DNA of 64,000 nt. Source: Phycisphaerales bacterium (GTDB taxonomy: Bacteria; Planctomycetota; Phycisphaerae; Phycisphaerales; UBA1924). A model generated the notes under the pieces. The model was not told the origin of the DNA. It made no database searches and worked only from the letters and a program-made list of their open reading frames with translations. The stretch covers positions 62,001-126,000 of the forward strand of contig JALSHH010000040.1 of the NCBI GenBank assembly GCA_026982335.1, read 5' to 3'. Positions 52,724 through 62,699 of this stretch are shown here, in pieces. Positions within the stretch are counted from its first letter, which is position 1. The number at the start of each line of letters is the position of its first letter. The position numbers were made by a program, and so were the translations under genes.

Positions 52724-53836
52724 ATGAACGCAAGATTGAGCAATCGTTTCATCATGTTGATTGGCGTGCTTGCCCTTTGGGTCGGGGCAGATGTCGGCTC
52801 GGTCGTCTATGCGGGCGAGCCTGAGACCGAATCACAATCGCTCCAGACCGCTTCGAGCCCAGATCAATCGCTTCTTGATGCGATTATTCATGCCGAGGAG
52901 GTCATGCGGCGTTTTGGGATCGCCGAGGCACCTGTCAAAGCCCAAGGCACCTTTCGGCTCACGACCTACAACATCGAAAACCTTTTCGATGATGTCGATG
53001 ACCCCACGCTCACGGGCAGAAACGAAGACATCGATGACACCAAGCCCGAGCACCAGATGCTCGCAGTTGCCCGGGCGATCCACAAGCTCGACTCCGATGT
53101 CCTCTGTTTGCAGGAGATCGAGTCCTACGATGCGCTGATCTGGTTCCGGGACACATATCTTGCGGATATGGGGTACGACCATGTGGTTTCGCTCGATGCG
53201 GGTAATGCGCGTGGAATTGAGAATGCAGTGTTGTCGCGGTTTCCGTTGATGGACCCGGAACTTTGGATCGGGAAAGAGCTCGGCGGGGTTCATCCGGAGA
53301 AGTACGGGCGGAATAAGAATTTTTATGCAGGCGAGGCGATCGCGTTTCGACGATCGCCTTTGAAGGTGGATGTGAAAATCCCCAAGATGGGTGATCGGGA
53401 AGCCTGGACTTTGACGCTCTTTGTGGTGCATCACAAATCGGGTCGGTTCAGCCAGTATTGGCGAGAAGCCGAGGCACGAATGATTGTGAAGTTGGCCCAT
53501 GAGGTCGAGGCGGCCCATCCGGGACGGGCGGTGGTGATTCTGGGCGATTTCAATGCCCAGCCGAGCGATGAAAGCGTGAAAATTTATCTGCGGGATGGAT
53601 TTTACGATATCTTTGCAAAAAGCGATTGGTCTGATTCGGAGCTTGCCACGCATGAGTCAAGCCGACGAATTGACCTGATCCTTGCGAATTCGGCCGCGAT
53701 CAGGTATCTTGACGAAGAGACTGCCTTCGTGTTGGGCACCGCAGCGAGGCCTGCGGGGGTGGATTGGCGCTCGTTGGATACCTTTGATGGGTATGCAGCG
53801 GATCATTATCCGGTGAGCGTGGATGTCACACGGTAA
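52724..53836 (+). CDS. Exported endonuclease/exonuclease/phosphatase family protein
   Basis: 370 residues. An N-terminal signal (LIGVLALWVGADVGSVVYAG), then the EEP (exonuclease III-like) fold: TTYNIENLFDDVDDP with Asn and the Asp/Glu pair, VLCLQEIES (Glu), LFVVHHKSG, VVILGDFNAQPSDE and the end SRRIDLILAN and YAADHYPVSVD with His. These are all conserved metal and phosphate ligands, so it is probably active on DNA, phospholipid or a phosphate ester outside the cytoplasm. Substrate unknown. ATG 52724 begins a typical signal. Confidence 0.85.
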   Translation: MNARLSNRFIMLIGVLALWVGADVGSVVYAGEPETESQSLQTASSPDQSLLDAIIHAEEVMRRFGIAEAPVKAQGTFRLTTYNIENLFDDVDDPTLTGRNEDIDDTKPEHQMLAVARAIHKLDSDVLCLQEIESYDALIWFRDTYLADMGYDHVVSLDAGNARGIENAVLSRFPLMDPELWIGKELGGVHPEKYGRNKNFYAGEAIAFRRSPLKVDVKIPKMGDREAWTLTLFVVHHKSGRFSQYWREAEARMIVKLAHEVEAAHPGRAVVILGDFNAQPSDESVKIYLRDGFYDIFAKSDWSDSELATHESSRRIDLILANSAAIRYLDEETAFVLGTAARPAGVDWRSLDTFDGYAADHYPVSVDVTR

Positions 53837-53905
53837 GATCATGCGTGGGTCATTGGGTAGGAATTCGGGATCGGCGGGCGATAGGCCTTTGCAGGAAGCG
53901 AAAAA

Positions 53906-54280
53906 ATGGAAAGTATAAAACCTTGGCAAATCGTGCTGATGGTACTTGCGGTGGTTGTGCTGGGCTTTTCCGCTTGGAAATATGGTTTTTCAGGCTCGAT
54001 CCCAACCACGAGCGGATATATGACTGTGGACATCATGACCGGGCAGCTGTATGATATTCGTAAGGGAAAGGCCAAAGGGGTTCCTTTGCCAGCGAAGCAC
54101 CCCGATACAGGGAAACGCACTTTGTATCCGGTCAATCAAGTCGAAGGCCTGACTTGGGAGATTCCGGAAGGATATGACAGTTTTTTGACAGAAAATGTTC
54201 GGAAGGGATCAAAGCTCAAGCCCGGCTCGCTCAAAATCGAAGTGCTCCCTGAAGATCCGGTTCAGTTTGTACTTCGATAG
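53906..54280 (+). CDS. Small membrane-anchored protein
   Basis: 124 residues. One N-terminal helix (IVLMVLAVVVLGFSAWKYGF), then a soluble region with GYMTVDIMTGQLYDIRKGK and a Pro-rich middle. It resembles small planctomycete proteins placed beside pseudopilin genes, but I recognise no family. It sits between the EEP gene and the pseudopilin gene on the same strand. Confidence 0.5.
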   Translation: MESIKPWQIVLMVLAVVVLGFSAWKYGFSGSIPTTSGYMTVDIMTGQLYDIRKGKAKGVPLPAKHPDTGKRTLYPVNQVEGLTWEIPEGYDSFLTENVRKGSKLKPGSLKIEVLPEDPVQFVLR

Positions 54281-54394
54281 GATCTTGAGAAGAAACACTG
54301 AGAAGAAACCACATTATTGAGTATAATTGTGGACTTGAATTGGTTGTGCAGGCGTTGGAAAGAAGTGGATGACACGAGGCAAGGAAAACATCAA

Positions 54395-55504
54395 ATGAAA
54401 ACAAACAAAGCATTTACGCTCATCGAACTCCTTGTTGTCATAGCGATCATTGCGTTGCTCATTGGCATTCTTCTCCCGGCTTTGGGATCGGCCCGTGCGA
54501 CTGCTCAGCGGTTGTCGTGTTCGGCCACGCTCAGAAGTATCGGCACTGCCAATGCGATTTATGTCGGGGACTATCGGGGGCATTACTCGAGCCCGGTCAA
54601 TGTGGGCGCGAAGTACCTCGGACGGGTCGTTGTGCCAGGGGAGGGCATCGTGACTGGTGCTGAGTCACTTGCAGGAACAACTGATCAACTCAAACCAACG
54701 CAGACTCAGGATTGGATTACGCCCATGCTTGGTGATTCATTGGGACTTTCCGATCGACGGGCGAAGAAGATGACGCAGTTGAGCAATGATTTCGCATGTG
54801 CTTCTGCTCGAGCCTTTGTTGATGCACCATACCAAGATGGTGGTGGGAGTGGAATTCCAAGTGATTTCGATGAGTTTGCTGATGAAGTAATTATCGGCGT
54901 GAAACAGGGGAGCTATCTGATGCCCTCTGGGTTTGCTCATTACAGTGCCGATGCGGGAGATGCTGTGACACGCCTCGTTCAACGGGTTTCTGCCGACGGT
55001 GGGATCGCCATTTCGCCTGATGTGGGTTCAATGATTTCAAATCCTGGTGCACCCCGGCAACCCAAGGGGTTCCGCCACAAAATAGCGCAAGTCGGAACCG
55101 TTGCTTCTGACAAAATCATGGCGGCCGACGGGACTCGGTTTTGGACAGATCCGGGTGAGGGTGAGGTTGATGGGTTGACTTATAACCCTACACTCGCTCC
55201 GCGCTGGTATGGAAACTTTACTGAGCCCACGCCAACTTATAGAGGGTCGCGGGCGTGGGGACGAGAATCAGCAAGCTCATCGTCACAAACCAATGTTGAT
55301 CTTTCAATGCGCCACGGCAATAGAGAAGTCAATGCACTCTACTTCGATGGCGCGGTCCGGTCGCTCACATCCATGGAGATGTGGACTGATCCAAATCCTT
55401 GGCATCCAACAGGCACAATCTGGACCAATGGGCAAAATACAGAGGAGTCCATTCGGTTCATGGAAGCCCAACGCGGGAATAGGCCTGTGGCCAAAATCTA
55501 TTGA
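54395..55504 (+). CDS. Pseudopilin-like exported protein (type II secretion prepilin N-terminus)
   Basis: 369 residues from ATG 54395 (AAGGA 9 nt upstream); the frame before it is noise. The N-terminus [20 protein letters not shown] is the prepilin peptidase cleavage/methylation signal (cleaved before the Phe; Glu5 conserved). Downstream it resembles the DUF1559-type H-X9-DG proteins of planctomycetes: [15 protein letters not shown] near the end is the 'DG' motif. It is exported or assembled via a type II-like system. The secretin earlier in the window might serve such a system. Confidence 0.85.
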   Translation: MKTNKAFTLIELLVVIAIIALLIGILLPALGSARATAQRLSCSATLRSIGTANAIYVGDYRGHYSSPVNVGAKYLGRVVVPGEGIVTGAESLAGTTDQLKPTQTQDWITPMLGDSLGLSDRRAKKMTQLSNDFACASARAFVDAPYQDGGGSGIPSDFDEFADEVIIGVKQGSYLMPSGFAHYSADAGDAVTRLVQRVSADGGIAISPDVGSMISNPGAPRQPKGFRHKIAQVGTVASDKIMAADGTRFWTDPGEGEVDGLTYNPTLAPRWYGNFTEPTPTYRGSRAWGRESASSSSQTNVDLSMRHGNREVNALYFDGAVRSLTSMEMWTDPNPWHPTGTIWTNGQNTEESIRFMEAQRGNRPVAKIY

Positions 55505-55870
55505 GCCTCGGTTGGCCGATCTCGGTTTATTTGTCCTCACTCTGAAGTGAATGAATCGACGCCCTTTACCAGCTGGTGAGGGATGTTTTTTGTGGGGAAG
55601 TCTGCTGTCTATTACTTCTGCTTGGAGCACATAAGGCTTCATTCTTTGCCGTCTGCCAGACAGTTTGCCCAGTTTAACAGGCATGCGGTAAATCGTGAGA
55701 AAATTTGCAAAACTGGAAGGAAATGCTTCGGAAATGGGCTGGGATCGGATACACTTGGTTCAGCACGGTGCTCGGAGAGATTTCGTCCGATGGGTATCGC
55801 GGCGTTGAGGGGTAGAGGGGTAAGTGAGAGGTAAGAGAGAGAACCAAGGATTTACTGGAGAGGCAATCCA
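55505..55870. other. Intergenic region before the PEP-CTERM-like gene
   Basis: 366 bp. It ends in a purine-rich tract (ggggtagaggggtaagtgagaggtaagagagaga) split over 55807-55841 whose AG-rich words may serve as translation enhancers. I see no gene, terminator or known RNA; no clear promoter stands out. Confidence 0.3.
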
Positions 55871-56620
55871 ATGAAAAATACGCGAAAAAGTGCACTTATG
55901 GGGGTGACCGTTGCAAGCTTCGCAGCTGGCGCGGTGGCCGGGGGAGATGTTATTGCATACACGAGTTTTGAGAACGCCTTTGTTGGCGATCAGTATGTTG
56001 ATACTGGTGATGCAAGCGTCGATCATGATTTGGTCAACAATGCAGGTCAGTCTGTTGTCGATTTCACGGCCGATGGGGTGGAAATCGGCTTCGACTCACA
56101 ATATTTCAACACACGCAACGGCGTCGGTTTGACCGATGGTGATTGGGTCGGCGCAACCGACTTTACGGGTACCGTTGGCTCCTTTACTGATGGGGTGCAG
56201 GGCTTCCAGCTGCAAGATGCTGATGGCATGATGCGCACCACCTTTGATACCATCACTGTTCCTGGTGATCGGACGCTCTTTGAGTGGAACCTGATGATGG
56301 ATTTCTATGTCCAGGAAACTGGGTGGGAATCTGATGACTACATGCGCATCTGGCTTGTCGTCGATGATGGTGTTGAGATTGATATTCTCAATACGGCTGG
56401 TATGGATGTCGACGATATGGGCATCGAAGGTGAATGGCATATGGTTACGGTGGATTTGACTGGGTATGTCTCAGCAACGCTCCATGTCGAGCTTGACTCG
56501 AACTCAGGCTCAGAATCGCTTTACCTCGACAACATCGTCTTCAAGACGGGTATTCCAACTCCGGGCACACTTGCTCTTCTCGGGTTTGGTGGATTGGCTG
56601 CAACTCGTCGTCGTCGATAA
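55871..56620 (+). CDS. PEP-CTERM-like exported protein
   Basis: 249 residues. Signal peptide (LMGVTVASFAAGAVAGGD). The body is beta-rich with many Asp and Gly and no enzyme motif. The C-terminus IPTPGTLALLGFGGLAATRRRR is a PEP-CTERM sorting signal in variant form (P-T-P-G instead of P-E-P), with the helix and Arg tail, recognised in proteobacteria and planctomycetes by exosortase-type systems. It is probably surface-exported. It is not known to need a partner; an exosortase gene is not in the window. Confidence 0.75.
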   Translation: MKNTRKSALMGVTVASFAAGAVAGGDVIAYTSFENAFVGDQYVDTGDASVDHDLVNNAGQSVVDFTADGVEIGFDSQYFNTRNGVGLTDGDWVGATDFTGTVGSFTDGVQGFQLQDADGMMRTTFDTITVPGDRTLFEWNLMMDFYVQETGWESDDYMRIWLVVDDGVEIDILNTAGMDVDDMGIEGEWHMVTVDLTGYVSATLHVELDSNSGSESLYLDNIVFKTGIPTPGTLALLGFGGLAATRRRR

Positions 56621-56693
56621 CGAATCCTTTGATTGGGTTGTGTAGCTTTAGGTGTACTGCCCTGACAGGATGATCCCGTAAACTCCTCTATTG

Positions 56694-56725
56694 ACCCGCT
56701 CCCTATCAAGGGCAGCGGGTTTTTT
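56694..56725 (+). terminator. Terminator after the PEP-CTERM-like gene
   Basis: Perfect 7-bp stem (acccgct 56694-56700 with agcgggt 56714-56720, 13-nt loop) followed by T to 56725. Confidence 0.8.
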
Positions 56726-56765
56726 CGGCGCTATCCTCACCTCATAACCTTACAGGGAGAATCAT

Positions 56766-58193
56766 ATGAGTACCCAAGACGCATTGAGTTGGCTTGAGAC
56801 ACACGAATCAGATTCGATCGCCCGGTTGATCCAATGGCTTGCGATTCCATCGGTCGGGACTGATCCGGCGCATGATGAAGATACCGCACGGGCGGGGCAA
56901 TGGGCTGCGGATCATCTCAAAGTTTCGGGATTTGAAGTAGAGTTGTGCCCGACAGGGACAGCAGATTCGCCCGGACATCCGATTGTAATGGCAAGCTCGG
57001 CGGGCAGTGATGACTACACCGGCCCGCATGTGTTGTTCTATGGGCATTACGATGTTCAACCTGCCGACCCGATCGAGTTGTGGGAGTCTGATCCATTTAC
57101 GCCAATCATCAAACCCGCCCAAGGTGAGGTGGGTGAGCGGATCGTTGCCCGGGGGGCGTGCGATGACAAGGGGCAGGTGATGATGTTCCTCGAAGCGATG
57201 CGGGCGTGGTATGAGACCACGGGCCAGCCAGGCGGGGGCGTGAAGTTCACGGTCATGCTCGAAGGGGAAGAGGAATCGGGGTCGGTAAATCTCGAACGGT
57301 TTATACGAGAGCATGCCGAGCGACTTGGCAAGACGGATGTATGCTTGATTTCCGATACCGGAATGCTCGGGCGGGGTAAGCCTGCGATTACCTATGGCGT
57401 ACGCGGCTTGGCCTACACCGAGATTACGCTCATCGGTCCAGACCAAGACCTGCACTCAGGGCTTTGGGGCGGGCGGGTGCCGAATCCAATCAATGAACTC
57501 GTCAAGGTCTTATCGCAGCTTTGGGATGAGGATCGGCGGGTGACGATTCCGGGATTTTACGAAGGGGTTCGCCTATTGACTGATGAAGAGCGCAAAACAT
57601 GGAAGCAACTCGGGGTTGATCCGGTGGCGGCTCTGCGGGGGATTGGACTTGGAGCCGACGGCGATGTAGGCGAGAAAGGATTTACCGCAATCGAGCGGGA
57701 ATGGGCGCGTCCAACTGCGGACATCAACGGGATCATCGGCGGGTATACCGGGCCAGGTGCGAAGACCGTCATTCCTTCGCAAGCGAGCGCGAAGGTATCA
57801 TTCCGGTTGGTCGATGACCAGGACTCGGCCAAGATTACCCAAGCCTTCTTTGAATGGCTCGAAGAACGGACACCGGCCGGTTGTCGATGGGTGTTCGAGG
57901 ATCATGGAGGTGGGGCACCGGCGACTTGCGCGACCGAGTCTGAGCCTTTGCGTGCTGCAGCGAGGGCGATTGAACAGGCGTGCCATCAGCCGACCGCAAT
58001 GATTAAGTCCGGTGGGTCGATCCCGGTGGCGGGTCTGCTCAAGGAAACGCTCGGGTTGGAGACGATCTTTATGGGATTCGGGCTTGAAGATGACCGGGTA
58101 CATTCACCCAACGAGAAGTTCGAGCTCGATTGCTATCGGATGGGAGCTCGATCGCATGTCGTGTTGGTTGAGCAACTCAAGCGGATCGGTTAG
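56766..58193 (+). CDS. M20/M25/M40 family dipeptidase
   Basis: 475 residues. Zinc-dependent peptidase of the CPDPG-like type: FYGHYDVQPADP with a metal His and the VARGACDDKGQ metal Asp near 140, then EGEEESGS near 174 (Glu base, Glu ligand), DLHSGLWGG (dimerisation domain, His), and the C-terminal GGSIPVAGLL and ENEKFELD-type PNEKFELD with final His. Active site intact. It probably cleaves dipeptides in the cytoplasm; no signal peptide. Substrate unknown. Confidence 0.9.
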   Translation: MSTQDALSWLETHESDSIARLIQWLAIPSVGTDPAHDEDTARAGQWAADHLKVSGFEVELCPTGTADSPGHPIVMASSAGSDDYTGPHVLFYGHYDVQPADPIELWESDPFTPIIKPAQGEVGERIVARGACDDKGQVMMFLEAMRAWYETTGQPGGGVKFTVMLEGEEESGSVNLERFIREHAERLGKTDVCLISDTGMLGRGKPAITYGVRGLAYTEITLIGPDQDLHSGLWGGRVPNPINELVKVLSQLWDEDRRVTIPGFYEGVRLLTDEERKTWKQLGVDPVAALRGIGLGADGDVGEKGFTAIEREWARPTADINGIIGGYTGPGAKTVIPSQASAKVSFRLVDDQDSAKITQAFFEWLEERTPAGCRWVFEDHGGGAPATCATESEPLRAAARAIEQACHQPTAMIKSGGSIPVAGLLKETLGLETIFMGFGLEDDRVHSPNEKFELDCYRMGARSHVVLVEQLKRIG

Positions 58194-58219
58194 TCGACGG
58201 GTGTAGGTGGATGATCTGA

Positions 58220-58570
58220 TCATGCTGCGACGAGATTGGGTGTTTCTGGAGGCTCGGGTAAAGATTGCGCTTTGGGGGGATTGGATTCTGATTCAGATTC
58301 AGATTCTGAAACAATCTCGCCGACCTCGATGGCCTCGACGACTTCGTCGTCGTCATTGAGGATTTCGATTTCACCTTCTTCTGAGATTTGGCCTGAGATT
58401 TTGGCAAGGTACATCGCGTGTTGATAATGCAGTTCTTTGACACGGTTGCGTAGATCATGGAGCTGGGTTTCATGGCGGATGGCATTGGCGAAGACGCTGA
58501 GCATGGCCAAGGTGGTGATGCCTCCGGCCAAGAGGAAAACAATCAACATGCTGGTGGTTACGGTGCCCAT
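58220..58570 (-). CDS. Small membrane protein with acidic tail
   Basis: 116 residues. One N-terminal helix (VTTSMLIVFLLAGGITTLAM), a short coiled coil (LHDLRNRVKELHYQHAMYLA) and an acidic, repetitive tail of SE dipeptides and Pro. No family recognised. Divergent from the GldG-like gene and convergent with the M20 peptidase gene. Might be a regulator or membrane scaffold; this is a guess. Confidence 0.45.
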   Translation of the reverse strand: MGTVTTSMLIVFLLAGGITTLAMLSVFANAIRHETQLHDLRNRVKELHYQHAMYLAKISGQISEEGEIEILNDDDEVVEAIEVGEIVSESESESESNPPKAQSLPEPPETPNLVAA

Positions 58571-58708
58571 GGGGATATTGATCGGCTACTCCTCCAAGAA
58601 TCTTTGGGTAGATGCACCAGAACCGGGTATTGGCAGTAGAATAGGGGCAGATTCTGCCCGCGCTCTTGGGATGAGCGGGGCATCTGATCATGGGAGGCGT
58701 GGAGCATC

Positions 58709-61177
58709 GTGCCAAATCAGTATCGATCTGTTTTTATGCCCATTTTATGGATTTTCTTGCTTGCCTTGGGGATGCTGGTTTCGCAGGGCTTTGCGCAGGG
58801 GGATACCGGGGCGCCCGGGGAGGTCCAGCTGACGGTTGTCAGCTTTGGGGTCGGTGGGCTTGCCCGCGAGGGGGAGTGGGCTGGGATTCAGGTGCAAATG
58901 CTCGACATGGGATCGAGCGGGCGCGATATTGTCCTTCGGCTGACCATTCGTGACGAGGATGGAGATGACACGCAGTACGATCGGGTCGTGACCGCCAACC
59001 CGGGGACGCTTCAGAGTTTTTGGCTCTATTGCTGGATTCCGTATCGGGGGGCGAATCTTGAGTACGAACTTAAGGCATACGAAGCGATTGATACCGGTAA
59101 TGCTGATGTAGGAGAATTCGGGTTTCGGGTCGGTCGATTGGTGGGGCGATTGCCGATTTACAACCCGCAGATTCAGGCATCGACGGTGGCGCTCGCTGGG
59201 ATCATCGGGTCGCATCAGTTGAGCATTGACCAGTATGGGTACACGATGGGCGGCCGACTTGCGATGCTCTTTGGGCATGAGCTTTTGCGGACATCACCTG
59301 GGCTTGGGGTTGAGAATCTGCCCGATCGTTGGCAGGGGCTTGTGGGGATGGACACACTGGTGTGGGCGGGCGCAGGGACAGCGGGGACTTCGCCTGGGCG
59401 GTTGTCACCTGAGAAAGCCCGTGCGATTCGGACTTGGGTCGAGCGGGGCGGGCATCTGGTGATTGTGTTGCCTAGCGCGGGTGATCCTTGGTATATGGGA
59501 TCGCATCCTTTGCAAACGATTTTGCCTGTGATCTCGCCTCCCAATCGCAAGGGTGGGGTTGATCTCAATGACTACCGTGCGTTGTTAACCGAATCGGACA
59601 AGGCGGTGCTTCCTGAGAATACGGTGGTGTATACCTTTGATCCGATTCCGGATCAGCCCAGTTCTTTAGCGATTCCAGTGCTCAATAATCGTGATGGTGC
59701 GTGTGTGGTGATTCGTCGGCTGGTGGGCTCGGGGATGGTGACGGTGATCGGGTTGCCTTTGAACCATGGCCAGCTTCGGCGGGTTGGATTGCCTGATCCG
59801 GAATCGTTTTGGCATCGGGTGCTGGGGATGCGGGGCGATGTGCTTCGTCCAGATCAGATGACCGATCAACAGAAGACGGATGTGGGGAATCGGATCGGAC
59901 TGATCTTTGACGAGGGGATTTCTGGAGAGATCGCCAAGACCGGGCGTGCGGTGCAGGGGGTGCTTTTCGGGATCGTGGTCTTTGTGTTGTATTGGCTTGT
60001 TGCCGGGCCGGGCGGATTTGCGATCCTCAAAGTACGCAACATGAAGCAGCATGCCTGGATGGCATTCGTGGTGACGACGGTGGCATTCACTGCGTTGGCA
60101 TGGATTGGGGCGACCTCCATGCGCCCCAAATTGGCAAATATTTCGCACCTAAGTTTGCTTGAGCAGGTGCATGGGCAGGAGACGGCACGAGTGCGGAGCT
60201 GGATGAGCGTGATGCTTCCGAGTTATGGCAGCGCGGTGGTGTCGCTGAGGGACCCGGATCAGGAGCGCGGGTTGAGCGTGTTTGAATCGACCAATTTGCT
60301 TGCACCGTGGACATCGCCAGACTCATTGGGGATCTTTGTCAAGGGGTTTCCAGATAACTCAGGATACCGTGTGGAGTCGAAGAATCCCAGCGCGATCCGT
60401 GTGCCGACGCGTGCAACGGTGAAATCGTTCTATTCAGAATGGGCCGGGGTTGCTCGTTGGGCGATGCCGATGCCTGTCGGTGAGTTGGGGTTACTTGAAG
60501 AGGCAAAGCTGACACTCGACGGGACGATTGTGCGTGGAAAGCTCGTGCATGATTTACCCGGAGTTTTGACGGATGTACAGGTGTTTGTGATTGGGGGGCA
60601 GATTCCGATTCTGCGTCCAGGGCAGGCGCTTGGGCGCCGTTCCATCGCACGCTCGGCGGTGTTTGCGCCAGACTTTGGATCCCTGGGATGGGGCGCAGGG
60701 CAGGTGATTGATCTTGAGGAGATCACACAGATCGCGGTGCGCAATAACAACTACTTCGAGAAGGTGGTCAGGTATGGTATCGAGCAATCCGGGCTTCCAG
60801 GGAGCCGAAAGAAGCTGGTCGATCGGTTGATTGCGGGTCGGTTTATTTCTCAGCTTGCGCCGCCCAACTATGACGGGGCAGACAATGATCCGGTAGGATC
60901 GCGTTTGGCGCTTCGGCGGGCATTGCACGGGTGGGATCTTGGACGCTGGTTCACCGAGCCGACGCTGATCGTCATCGGTGTGCTCGAAGTACATTCCGAG
61001 GATGCCAATGTGGATGGGATGCCTACGCCGGTGTGGATTGATGGACGCAAGGTGCCCGCATCGGGCAAGACGCTGGTGACTTGGATTTATCCGTTTGAAT
61101 CCAACCCACCTTCGTTCTTAGGCGTATCCAATAGAGAACGCCGTGATGATACTCAAACGGTAGACGATGATGATTGA
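58709..61177 (+). CDS. Large exported/membrane protein, GldG-like (DUF4350-type)
   Basis: 822 residues from GTG 58709. Signal or anchor (MPILWIFLLALGMLVSQG). N-terminal half has a class I glutamine amidotransferase-like region: MDTLVWAGAGTAG, RTWVERGGHLVIVLPSAGD, as in gliding-motility GldG and ABC_transp_aux proteins. A membrane helix at about 425-450 (LFGIVVFVLYWLVAGPGGFA) and another at 458-475. The final 300 residues are soluble. It overlaps, at its stop, the leader of the ABC ATPase gene that follows. Function unknown; ABC-associated by position. Confidence 0.55.
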   Translation: MPNQYRSVFMPILWIFLLALGMLVSQGFAQGDTGAPGEVQLTVVSFGVGGLAREGEWAGIQVQMLDMGSSGRDIVLRLTIRDEDGDDTQYDRVVTANPGTLQSFWLYCWIPYRGANLEYELKAYEAIDTGNADVGEFGFRVGRLVGRLPIYNPQIQASTVALAGIIGSHQLSIDQYGYTMGGRLAMLFGHELLRTSPGLGVENLPDRWQGLVGMDTLVWAGAGTAGTSPGRLSPEKARAIRTWVERGGHLVIVLPSAGDPWYMGSHPLQTILPVISPPNRKGGVDLNDYRALLTESDKAVLPENTVVYTFDPIPDQPSSLAIPVLNNRDGACVVIRRLVGSGMVTVIGLPLNHGQLRRVGLPDPESFWHRVLGMRGDVLRPDQMTDQQKTDVGNRIGLIFDEGISGEIAKTGRAVQGVLFGIVVFVLYWLVAGPGGFAILKVRNMKQHAWMAFVVTTVAFTALAWIGATSMRPKLANISHLSLLEQVHGQETARVRSWMSVMLPSYGSAVVSLRDPDQERGLSVFESTNLLAPWTSPDSLGIFVKGFPDNSGYRVESKNPSAIRVPTRATVKSFYSEWAGVARWAMPMPVGELGLLEEAKLTLDGTIVRGKLVHDLPGVLTDVQVFVIGGQIPILRPGQALGRRSIARSAVFAPDFGSLGWGAGQVIDLEEITQIAVRNNNYFEKVVRYGIEQSGLPGSRKKLVDRLIAGRFISQLAPPNYDGADNDPVGSRLALRRALHGWDLGRWFTEPTLIVIGVLEVHSEDANVDGMPTPVWIDGRKVPASGKTLVTWIYPFESNPPSFLGVSNRERRDDTQTVDDDD

Positions 61178-61206
61178 TATGGAACTGGTATGGAAGTGGG
61201 TTATTG

Positions 61207-62175
61207 ATGCCAATGATTGAAACGATTAATCTGACCAAACGCTATGGCGACCTGGTCGCGCTCAATGCGCTCAACCTCAAGATCAACGAGGGCGATTGCT
61301 TCGGGTTTATTGGGCCAAATGGTGCGGGCAAGACGACCACGATCAAGGTGTTGGCGACGCTGCTCAAGCCTTCGTCTGGGCAGGCGCAGGTTGCAGGGAT
61401 GACAATCGGGTATCAGAATCGGCAGATTCGCCCGCTGATTGGATATGTGCCTGACTTTATGGGTGCGTATCAGGACATGGTGGTGCATGAGTATCTTGAG
61501 TTTTTTGCTGCGGCGTACAACATCAACGGACAACAGCGCAAGAAGGTGGTCAACGATGTGCTCGAGCTGACCGATTTGACCTATAAGCAGACAGCCGAGG
61601 TGAATTCGCTCTCGCGCGGGATGCAGCAACGGCTGAGCATCGCGCGGGTTTTGTTGCATGATCCCAGGGTGCTGTTGATGGACGAGCCGGCGTCGGGCTT
61701 AGACCCACGCGCGAGGATCGAGATTCGGGAGCTGCTCAAAGAACTCAAGAAGATGGGCAAGACGATCCTGATTTCGAGCCATATCTTGCATGAACTGGCC
61801 GAGTTGTGTAATACGGTGGGGATCATCGAGAAGGGTGAGTTGCTCTTTAGTGGGTCGGTCGATGAGATTCTCAAACGCGCCAAGGTTGGGCATGTTGTGC
61901 ATATCGGGGTGGCCGAGCGGATCGAGGCAGCGACGAAGGTGCTCGGGACCATGCCGGGCGTTGAGAAGGTCAGTATCGTCCAAGGCGACGGCACCGCGAT
62001 CGGTGGTGGTTCAGGACAGATCATCCACGCCCACTACGACGATCGCAACGGCGGTAACTTCACCGACATCCCCAATGTGCTCATCAACAACGGCTTCCGC
62101 GTGACACATTTCCAAGAGGAGCCGGTGAACCTAGAGACGGCGTTTATGCGGCTGACGAAGGGGTTGGTGCAGTAG
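61207..62175 (+). CDS. ABC transporter ATP-binding protein
   Basis: 322 residues from ATG 61207. Nucleotide-binding domain of the CcmA/GldA type: INLTKRYGDLVALN, Walker A GPNGAGKTT, Q loop (YVPDFMGAYQDM), signature LSRGMQQRL, Walker B VLLMDEPASGLD, and H loop ISSHILHEL. The extra 80 residues after the domain (HIGVAERIEAATKVLGTMPG) are typical of GldA-like proteins. It has no fused membrane part; the GldG-like gene upstream is the candidate partner, and permease genes are not in view. Confidence 0.88.
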   Translation: MPMIETINLTKRYGDLVALNALNLKINEGDCFGFIGPNGAGKTTTIKVLATLLKPSSGQAQVAGMTIGYQNRQIRPLIGYVPDFMGAYQDMVVHEYLEFFAAAYNINGQQRKKVVNDVLELTDLTYKQTAEVNSLSRGMQQRLSIARVLLHDPRVLLMDEPASGLDPRARIEIRELLKELKKMGKTILISSHILHELAELCNTVGIIEKGELLFSGSVDEILKRAKVGHVVHIGVAERIEAATKVLGTMPGVEKVSIVQGDGTAIGGGSGQIIHAHYDDRNGGNFTDIPNVLINNGFRVTHFQEEPVNLETAFMRLTKGLVQ

Positions 62176-62383
62176 ATGGATTGGGGTAGGCCAATCCAAT
62201 ACACCATTGGTACAATGACCCATGAAATACCCGAAAATACGCGAAGAAAACACATGAATTCACGAGAACAAAGCCCAAAATGCTGGTTTATGCACAAATT
62301 TGCCCTACCCTTCCTTTCCCCGGAACGATATAGAAAAAAGTGCCAAGGAACGACACGCCGGGAAATGGAGATTAAAAGCATTT

Positions 62384-62608
62384 ATGGCTAAGCAAGACGA
62401 TAAGTTTACGATGGAAGCGATTGTGGTCGAAGCACTCCCCAACGCGATGTTCAAAGTCCGCCTGCCGAACGAGCAGCAATCCGAGATCCTCGGGTATGTC
62501 TCAGGCAAGATGCGCAAGCACTATATCCGCATCCTCCCAGGCGACACCGTCACCGTCGAAATCTCCCCCTACGACCTCACCCGCGCACGCATCACCTACC
62601 GCCGATGA
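62384..62608 (+). CDS. infA: Translation initiation factor IF-1
   Basis: 74 residues, the usual length, from ATG 62384. OB fold: [20 protein letters not shown], then [20 protein letters not shown] and [11 protein letters not shown], the IF-1 signature. It binds the A site of the 30S subunit during initiation. GGAG lies about 13 nt before the ATG. Normally near ribosomal genes; here it is alone and ends in a terminator. Confidence 0.96.
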   Translation: MAKQDDKFTMEAIVVEALPNAMFKVRLPNEQQSEILGYVSGKMRKHYIRILPGDTVTVEISPYDLTRARITYRR

Positions 62609-62644
62609 GTTGAATCAATTACGATCAAAAACACGATCAAAAAC

Positions 62645-62669
62645 AAAGCCATTCTCACGGATGGCTTTT
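62645..62669 (+). terminator. Terminator between infA and carbonic anhydrase genes
   Basis: Perfect 8-bp stem (aaagccat 62645-62652, atggcttt 62661-62668) with an 8-nt loop, T after the stem and A before it, so it may serve both convergent genes. Confidence 0.7.
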
Positions 62670-62699
62670 GGTCTATGCAAACTGCTTCGCTTGATAGAC

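Noticed and set aside
58280-58320. Short tandem repeat (gattctgattcag type)
   Set aside because: It encodes the Ser-Glu repeat of the small membrane protein and is explained by coding.
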